The notes beneath the pieces were generated by a model that was not told where the DNA came from, made no database searches, and worked only from the letters and a program-made list of their open reading frames with translations. From Lactococcus protaetiae (lineage in GTDB: Bacteria; Bacillota; Bacilli; Lactobacillales; Streptococcaceae): a stretch of 64,000 nucleotides of DNA. This document shows positions 59,762 to 64,000 of this stretch, piece after piece. Position 1 is the stretch's first letter. Every line of letters starts with the position of its first letter. Location of the stretch: positions 310,001-374,000 of the forward strand of contig NZ_CP041356.1 of the NCBI RefSeq assembly GCF_006965445.1, in the 5' to 3' direction. The position numbers and the translations under genes were made by a program.

Positions 59762-60909
59762 TTATAAATCAAGATTTTCTAATTTATCCGATAAATCTTC
59801 CTGCATTTTTATTGTCATGTGGCTATAAATCTGTAATATCATTTTTTCGTTAGAATGCCCACACGTTCCATTATACTTTTAATTGGCACGCCTAGCTCTA
59901 TCAATAAAGAAATATGAGAATGTCTTAGCATATGTAAATTATATGTTCGAGAAACGTCTGAATCTTTATCTAATATTTGACAGATACGACCAAAATATTT
60001 GGATAAATTCCCTCTATGAAACATTCTGCCCTTTTCTGTCACAAAAATAAAATCACTATCTTTCATATTTTCACGAAAATAATCTACTATTTCAATACAT
60101 CGTGTATTTATATAAATACTCCTATAAGAATGAGATGTTTTAGGACTTAGTAGCTGTCGCTCTTGTTCTGAATACCCATAAACATTTAATGTATGTCTAA
60201 CAAATAATTGCCTTTTTTCAAAATCAATATCTTGCCATCTTAAAGCTTGTAATTCTCCAATTCTCAAACCTGTTAAAAACAAAAATTCATAAACCATCGT
60301 TTTTCGCACTTGTGATACATTTTGATAAGAATAATCAAGAATCCTCCTCATTTCTTCCTTATTCAAAAATTTATTTTTCTTTTTTCTAACCTCCTCAAAA
60401 GTAGTCCTAGCTTTAGGTAATACTACTCTCTCCATAGGATTATCAGCAATATAGCCCACTTTTTTTGCATAGCTGAAAAATAAATTATAATATGTTTTTC
60501 TCAATGTTCTAGTAGAAGCAGAAAGGTGCAATCCTAAAATAAACGTTTGAATTTCTTGACTTTTAATTTCTTGAATCTTTCGAGAACCAAATTGTTCTAA
60601 AAACTTTGAAAAACTCTTTTCCTCCGAAACCGCAGACGAAGCTTTTAGTTCAACATTTCTGATCACTCGCCACTCTTTAAAAATCTTTTGAGTTAATAGA
60701 CATTCATTTGAATCCTCACTTTGCTCTACTTCCTCATATAATTTCATTATATTTGAAATTTTGAGTGATAACTCAGTTTTAGCTTCTCCTTGCGTTACTC
60801 TACTCTTAGATTTTTTTGTAATCGTTACTTGACGCCATTTATTTTGCTTTTCATCAAAAAACTTTTCAAAATAACGATATTTTCCATTAGACAACTTTTT
60901 TAAAAACAT
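59762..60909 (-). pseudogene. Tyrosine recombinase (integrase), frameshifted before the catalytic tyrosine
   Basis: N-terminal arm-binding domain (KYRYFEKFFDEKQNKWRQVTITKK), core-binding domain about 70-160, catalytic R in LFLTGLRIGELQALRW (about 215), HMLRHSHISLLIELG (about 322). As read it ends MERVGILTKK at 356 aa. One extra G at the run 59858-59860 restores GHSNEKMILQIYSHM, with the nucleophilic Tyr, and 382 aa ending at 59764. Type of integrase found on lactococcal/streptococcal integrative elements and phages. Confidence 0.88.
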
Positions 60910-60966
60910 TCCTTTCTCCTACTTTTCAAAACCAAGCAAGAAAGTATGCAATTATATTATAACATC

Positions 60967-61167
60967 TCACATTGCTTTTTTTACTTCTTTTTCCAAAAAA
61001 TCTATATACAATAAATAACCCTCTAAATCTATCAACAATGTTCTATAACCATATTTATGAATATATTTTGAAAAATTAACATCACACTTCATAGCTCTAA
61101 GATGATTTTCAACCGTTGAAATAGACCAACCCATTTTTTTAGCTATTTCTTTTTTTCTTAATCGCAT
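60967..61167 (-). CDS. Small helix-turn-helix protein next to the integrase
   Basis: 66 aa from ATG at 61167, chosen because GGAGG lies just before it. RLRKKEIAKKMGWSISTVENHLRAMK is a clear helix-turn-helix (about 2-27). The rest is helical with no known domain. Small HTH genes beside an integrase are usually excisionases or element regulators; which one is unclear. Not seen to resemble the DUF3173 or Xis of Tn916. Confidence 0.65.
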   Translation of the reverse strand: MRLRKKEIAKKMGWSISTVENHLRAMKCDVNFSKYIHKYGYRTLLIDLEGYLLYIDFLEKEVKKAM

Positions 61168-61190
61168 CGCTTCCTCCATCATTCACTAAA

Positions 61191-61218
61191 AAAGAGCAAG
61201 ATTGTTTTCTTGCCCTTC
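61191..61218 (-). terminator. Terminator after the 75-aa gene
   Basis: On the minus strand AAGGGCAAG-AAAACAAT-CTTGCTCTT then T6. Confidence 0.75.
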
Positions 61219-61228
61219 TCCTACTTTT

Positions 61229-61456
61229 TTAAAAATATTCTTCTACCTTTTTTAATTCTGAATAAGCTTGTTGCAAAAGTTTGTCAACTTTCTTAAAAAT
61301 CTGGTGAACTTCTTGGACTTCCTTACTTCCATTATCCCCAAAGTTCATCCTAAACACTGCACCAGAACTCGCACTTTTTGCTTCAAACAACTGCTTATCA
61401 AGCCAATCAAAACCACCTTTAACTTGCTTACGTTCATAATCATCTTTAATTCTCAT
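61229..61456 (-). CDS. Small protein of the integrative element (unknown)
   Basis: 75 aa, MRIKDDYERKQVKGGFDWLDK..., ribosome site GAGGGAAAA, own terminator. Helical C-terminal half (EVHQIFKKVDKLLQQAYSELKKV) with coiled-coil spacing. No family recognised. Confidence 0.65.
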   Translation of the reverse strand: MRIKDDYERKQVKGGFDWLDKQLFEAKSASSGAVFRMNFGDNGSKEVQEVHQIFKKVDKLLQQAYSELKKVEEYF

Positions 61457-61494
61457 TTAATTTTCCCTCACAACTTTCCCCACTCATTAACTTA

Positions 61495-61524
61495 AAAAGA
61501 ACAAGATTTTTTCTTGCTCTTGCT
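61495..61524 (-). terminator. Terminator after ardA
   Basis: Minus strand AAGAGCAAG-AAAAAAT-CTTGTTCTT followed by T residues; nearly the same stem as the terminator at 61191-61218, suggesting duplicated gene units in the element. Confidence 0.75.
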
Positions 61525-61533
61525 ACTAAATTT

Positions 61534-62025
61534 CTAAATATTTCTAATATATCCATGACTTGTTTGTGAATAATCAGTAAGTGCTAAATCTCGACCATAA
61601 GCACGAAAGTTAAAATATCTTTGTAGCGTTTCTACACTTAATGTTTCTAAACCGCCCGTTCGCTCAATTAATTCTTGCGCCAAATCAGCATCATCTCTAG
61701 CATCCACAAAGTCTAAATCTTCTCTATTATTGATAACATCATCAATACTATAAATTTCAAGAAAATCTTTTAAATGGTCTATATCAGAAATTTCTTCTAA
61801 TTTTTCGGCATATTCATTGAGTTCTTTGATTGATGAATATTCACCTACTCTATAACCGTAAAAGTTCTCAAAATCATGAATCGCGTATTCTTCGCCATGT
61901 TCTTCATCAAGCAATAAATCACGTTGAATTTGTCTAAAATTCACTGGTAACTCATACCAACGCCCTCTAGTTCTTCCGTTGTTATAACTTTGCAAATTTA
62001 CAACATAAATTTTTGGTGTTTCCAT
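61534..62025 (-). CDS. ardA: Antirestriction protein ArdA
   Basis: 163 aa, very acidic. Shows the ArdA pattern IYVVNLQSYNNGRTRGRWYELP at the start, then EEYAIHDFENFYG (about 46-58), YSSIKELNEYAEKLEEI (about 63-79) and a C-terminal RAYGRDLALTDYSQTSHGYI. ArdA mimics bent DNA and blocks type I restriction enzymes when an element enters a new host. Typical of conjugative elements such as Tn916, which supports an integrative conjugative element here. Confidence 0.9.
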   Translation of the reverse strand: METPKIYVVNLQSYNNGRTRGRWYELPVNFRQIQRDLLLDEEHGEEYAIHDFENFYGYRVGEYSSIKELNEYAEKLEEISDIDHLKDFLEIYSIDDVINNREDLDFVDARDDADLAQELIERTGGLETLSVETLQRYFNFRAYGRDLALTDYSQTSHGYIRNI

Positions 62026-62048
62026 TTTTCACTTTTCCTTTTCTAAAA

Positions 62049-62078
62049 AATAAAAAGCCTGACTAGATGTCAGACTTT
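62049..62078 (-). terminator. Terminator of the toxin-antitoxin pair
   Basis: Minus strand AGTCTGAC-ATCTA-GTCAGGCT followed by T5 and further T residues; overlaps the toxin stop. Confidence 0.75.
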
Positions 62079-62409
62079 ATTCTATTTGCTCTAAAAATTC
62101 TTGAAGTCTTACTTCATCTCGTGCGGATAAATACCCCAGCACTCTTATTTTAGTTTTATCGCTATCAATGTTATAGGCTTGAACCGTATCAATCCAAGAA
62201 CGTTTACGTAAGCCTGCTTCAATATAATCAATAATCTCAAAGTATTTACTCTTGATATACTCTGATTTGTTTTCATACTGACTTGTAATTCGATAAGTTT
62301 TTATAACTTTATCATCTAATGCTATAACAAAAGCAGGACGGACTTTTGAACCCGTCCCGTCCGCATAAACAACTTTGGCGATAACCACAGTATGCTCGCT
62401 CAGTTCCAC
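62077..62409 (-). CDS. MazF/PemK-like toxin of a type II toxin-antitoxin pair
   Basis: 110 aa. VVIAKVVYADGTGSKVRPAFVIALDD (about 7-32) is the conserved PemK/MazF opening, with Arg and Pro as in the RNA-cleaving family; the later RKRSWIDTVQAYNI segment corresponds to the usual SWI..D stretch. Predicted mRNA interferase. Overlaps the antitoxin stop by 1 bp, so translation is coupled. Confidence 0.75.
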   Translation of the reverse strand: MELSEHTVVIAKVVYADGTGSKVRPAFVIALDDKVIKTYRITSQYENKSEYIKSKYFEIIDYIEAGLRKRSWIDTVQAYNIDSDKTKIRVLGYLSARDEVRLQEFLEQIE

Positions 62410-62738
62410 TACATTAACTCCTCATACTCTGGAAATTCCTCATTGAAAAACTCGTTGACATCTTCTGATTTTGAAAAATCAAGTGTTTTTGCTTCCGATT
62501 TCTTCGTCAATTTGGAAATCTTTTCCCTTGCTTCTACTCGTTCGGGAGAAAACCACCCCGAAGGATAACCTGTTGATGATTGAGTAAAAAGAGTGAGTGG
62601 AATCTGTTGTTCATAAGCTGTTTTTGTAATTAACATCTTAATCACAGTCGCAACATCTAGCCCTTGCTTGTCAAAGACTTTTTGAGCTTCATCTCTCAAT
62701 GTTTTATCTACCCTTGCAGAAACTTGAATCACATTCAT
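62409..62738 (-). CDS. RelB/DinJ-family antitoxin
   Basis: 109 aa from ATG at 62738, after GAGAGGTG. The N-terminal ribbon-helix-helix MNVIQVSARVDKTLRDEAQKVFDKQGLDVATVIKMLI is the RelB/DinJ DNA-binding part. The acidic C-terminal tail (EDVNEFFNEEFPEYEELM) would wrap the toxin. RelB-type antitoxins are usually paired with RelE/YafQ toxins; here the partner is MazF/PemK-like. Confidence 0.78.
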   Translation of the reverse strand: MNVIQVSARVDKTLRDEAQKVFDKQGLDVATVIKMLITKTAYEQQIPLTLFTQSSTGYPSGWFSPERVEAREKISKLTKKSEAKTLDFSKSEDVNEFFNEEFPEYEELM

Positions 62739-62800
62739 AGCTACACCTCTCACATCTTATTTACTAACATTTTATCACAAATAGGTGCATTTTTCAACAT

Positions 62801-63295
62801 TTAATAATCTAAAATACTCAGCCAGTTCATTTCATTCAATGATTGAACTTCCGCAAGAATCCCAGTTAATGAAAAGCCTTGACTTTCCATATCTTCCGCA
62901 TATCCTTTAATATAGCGCACACTATTATCTAAATAGTTCCCAAAGATATATAATCTTTGCTTGTATCGCTTTTCAAGATAGACAAGAAAAAGGACATATT
63001 CAGAAAAAATAGAAATTGAATCATTATCCTCTCTGATATATCCCATCATACTTTGTACGAGTTTTCCCCAATCCTCTTTAGAAAATTGAATACTTTCTTG
63101 TTGCATGAGATGAATTTTTCCAATATATTTTTTTAGATTTTCAGCCCAAACCATTACCTCTGAGACTTTCGCAAAGGGGCGTAACATTAATTCCTGTTCA
63201 ATTTCTCGTAAACGACGGTCAAAGCGTAAATATTTTTCTTGCATTCTTCGCTCAGAAGCTTTTTCTTGCGCTTTAAAATCTGATAGCTCTAACAT
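62801..63295 (-). CDS. Hypothetical protein of the integrative element
   Basis: 164 aa, helical and charged (MLELSDFKAQEKASERRMQEKYLRFDRRLREIEQE). No motif I recognise. Precedes the antitoxin gene by about 60 bp and follows a 90-bp gap after the next gene. Possibly a conjugation- or replication-associated protein; not determinable. Confidence 0.6.
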   Translation of the reverse strand: MLELSDFKAQEKASERRMQEKYLRFDRRLREIEQELMLRPFAKVSEVMVWAENLKKYIGKIHLMQQESIQFSKEDWGKLVQSMMGYIREDNDSISIFSEYVLFLVYLEKRYKQRLYIFGNYLDNSVRYIKGYAEDMESQGFSLTGILAEVQSLNEMNWLSILDY

Positions 63296-63388
63296 ATTAT
63301 CTCTTTCTGTTTTCTATTGTTCGGAATTAACTTTAAAAATCCTGGAATTTTCAACGTAAAAACTAGGTTAATGCCGAACATTAATCGA

Positions 63389-64000
63389 CTATTTTTTTGT
63401 TATTGATTTTAAATTATTTTTAAATGTACTTCTTTCTGAGCAATAAAGTGTTCGAATGTGAGTAATTCCACTCTCTACCCTTTCAACCTCGGAGCACTTA
63501 TCCATCTTCAATAAGTTACACATTTTACGACCTTGCTTAGTTACACCAACCGCAAATACCTTACCAAAGGCAATATCTGGAATAGTTAAATCAATATCCT
63601 CTACAATTTCACTCAATGCTTTTGGTACTAATTTTAGTAAGTCTAATTGATTTTGATATTGCTTTTTTATGGCAATCACATCAATATATATTGGTAAGTC
63701 ACGACTTGAATTTTTTACTTTTTCCCAAAGACTAACTCCATCAAGTTCTGCCAAATGGTAGAAGTCTTTATAAAGTAGTTGAGGTGCTTGCTCTTTTAAT
63801 AATCTTAACTGAACATAGGCGACCGCAATTTCTTTTCCATTTTCACTTTTTGTAATAACCCTAGAAAATTTACCATAGTCTAAAAACTCATTTGCAATTT
63901 GTGAATTGTCCTCACTAAAATAGTCCCAGTTTTCTTTATCAGTTTGATTTACCACATCAAGCATCAATTCTGCATAATTTATTTGAGTTGGGTCAACAAT
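63389..64000 (-). CDS. Hypothetical protein, 5' end outside the window
   Basis: The frame is open to the window edge (reads IVDPTQINYAELMLDVVNQT), so the start is missing; at least 203 aa. Includes VAYVQLRLLKEQAPQLLYKDFYHLAELDG and PIYIDVIAIKKQYQNQLDLLKLVPKAL (about 95-122), which slightly resembles an acetyltransferase core, but I do not call it. Part of the same leftward gene series of the element. Confidence 0.6.
   Translation of the reverse strand: MVDPTQINYAELMLDVVNQTDKENWDYFSEDNSQIANEFLDYGKFSRVITKSENGKEIAVAYVQLRLLKEQAPQLLYKDFYHLAELDGVSLWEKVKNSSRDLPIYIDVIAIKKQYQNQLDLLKLVPKALSEIVEDIDLTIPDIAFGKVFAVGVTKQGRKMCNLLKMDKCSEVERVESGITHIRTLYCSERSTFKNNLKSITKK

Overview
The window looks like a chromosomal segment of a Lactococcus species (order Lactobacillales). 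Evidence: a gene of nearly the length and sequence of the L. lactis multidrug transporter LmrP; streptococcal/lactococcal forms of ribosomal protein S18, GlnR, GlnA, Pgi and RecX; an rRNA operon with a single tRNA-Ala spacer; AT-rich base composition outside the rRNA. The species cannot be named from reading alone.

Layout. 0-6 kb: three tandem LmrP-type transporters and a divergent ECF sigma factor/anti-sigma pair. 6-11 kb: pgi, a TetR regulator with a divergent efflux pump, a TipA-type MerR regulator and a YkgJ cysteine-cluster protein. 11-16.5 kb: a valine T-box leader driving a run of accessory genes that ends in valS; fragments of a second valS lie on both sides of the intact one. 16.5-22 kb: small housekeeping and stress genes, among them an FBP/FusB-type EF-G-binding protein behind an apparent leader-peptide attenuator, and an RlmD-type methyltransferase. 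22-28 kb: recX, then a complete rRNA operon on the minus strand. 28-35 kb: gluconate use (gntP, gntK, gnd, RpiR regulator). 36-42 kb: phosphoesterase, rpsF-ssb-rpsR, uppP and a lysine-riboswitch-controlled lysine permease. 42-50 kb: dnaX, free-methionine-sulfoxide reductase, chorismate mutase, glnR-glnA, a tyrosine phosphatase. 50-59.6 kb: DNA repair and arginine control (ruvB, ruvA, mutL, mutS, argR). 59.7-64 kb: the integrase end of an integrative element (integrase, HTH protein, ArdA antirestriction protein, RelB/MazF-type toxin-antitoxin), running off the window.

Three window-wide patterns stand out. (1) The heptamer CTGTCAG/CTGACAG, often as the palindrome CTGTCAGTACTGACAG, occurs roughly 80 times by hand count against about 5-8 expected. 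It lies inside genes, at stop codons, in terminators and in a T-box stem, and I saw none in the integrative element. (2) Long intergenic regions are built from a mosaic of repeated modules packed with very small hairpins whose stems covary around fixed loops such as CTTTAG; one module carries a promoter. (3) Seven genes (lmrP, an efflux pump, the RpiR regulator, lysP, a membrane protein, mutS, the integrase) are broken by nine apparent single-base losses, every one inside a G run of the sense strand. This is either a homopolymer error of the assembly or, since mutS is among them, the footprint of a mutator.

No CRISPR array, prophage structural genes or complete insertion sequence was seen.
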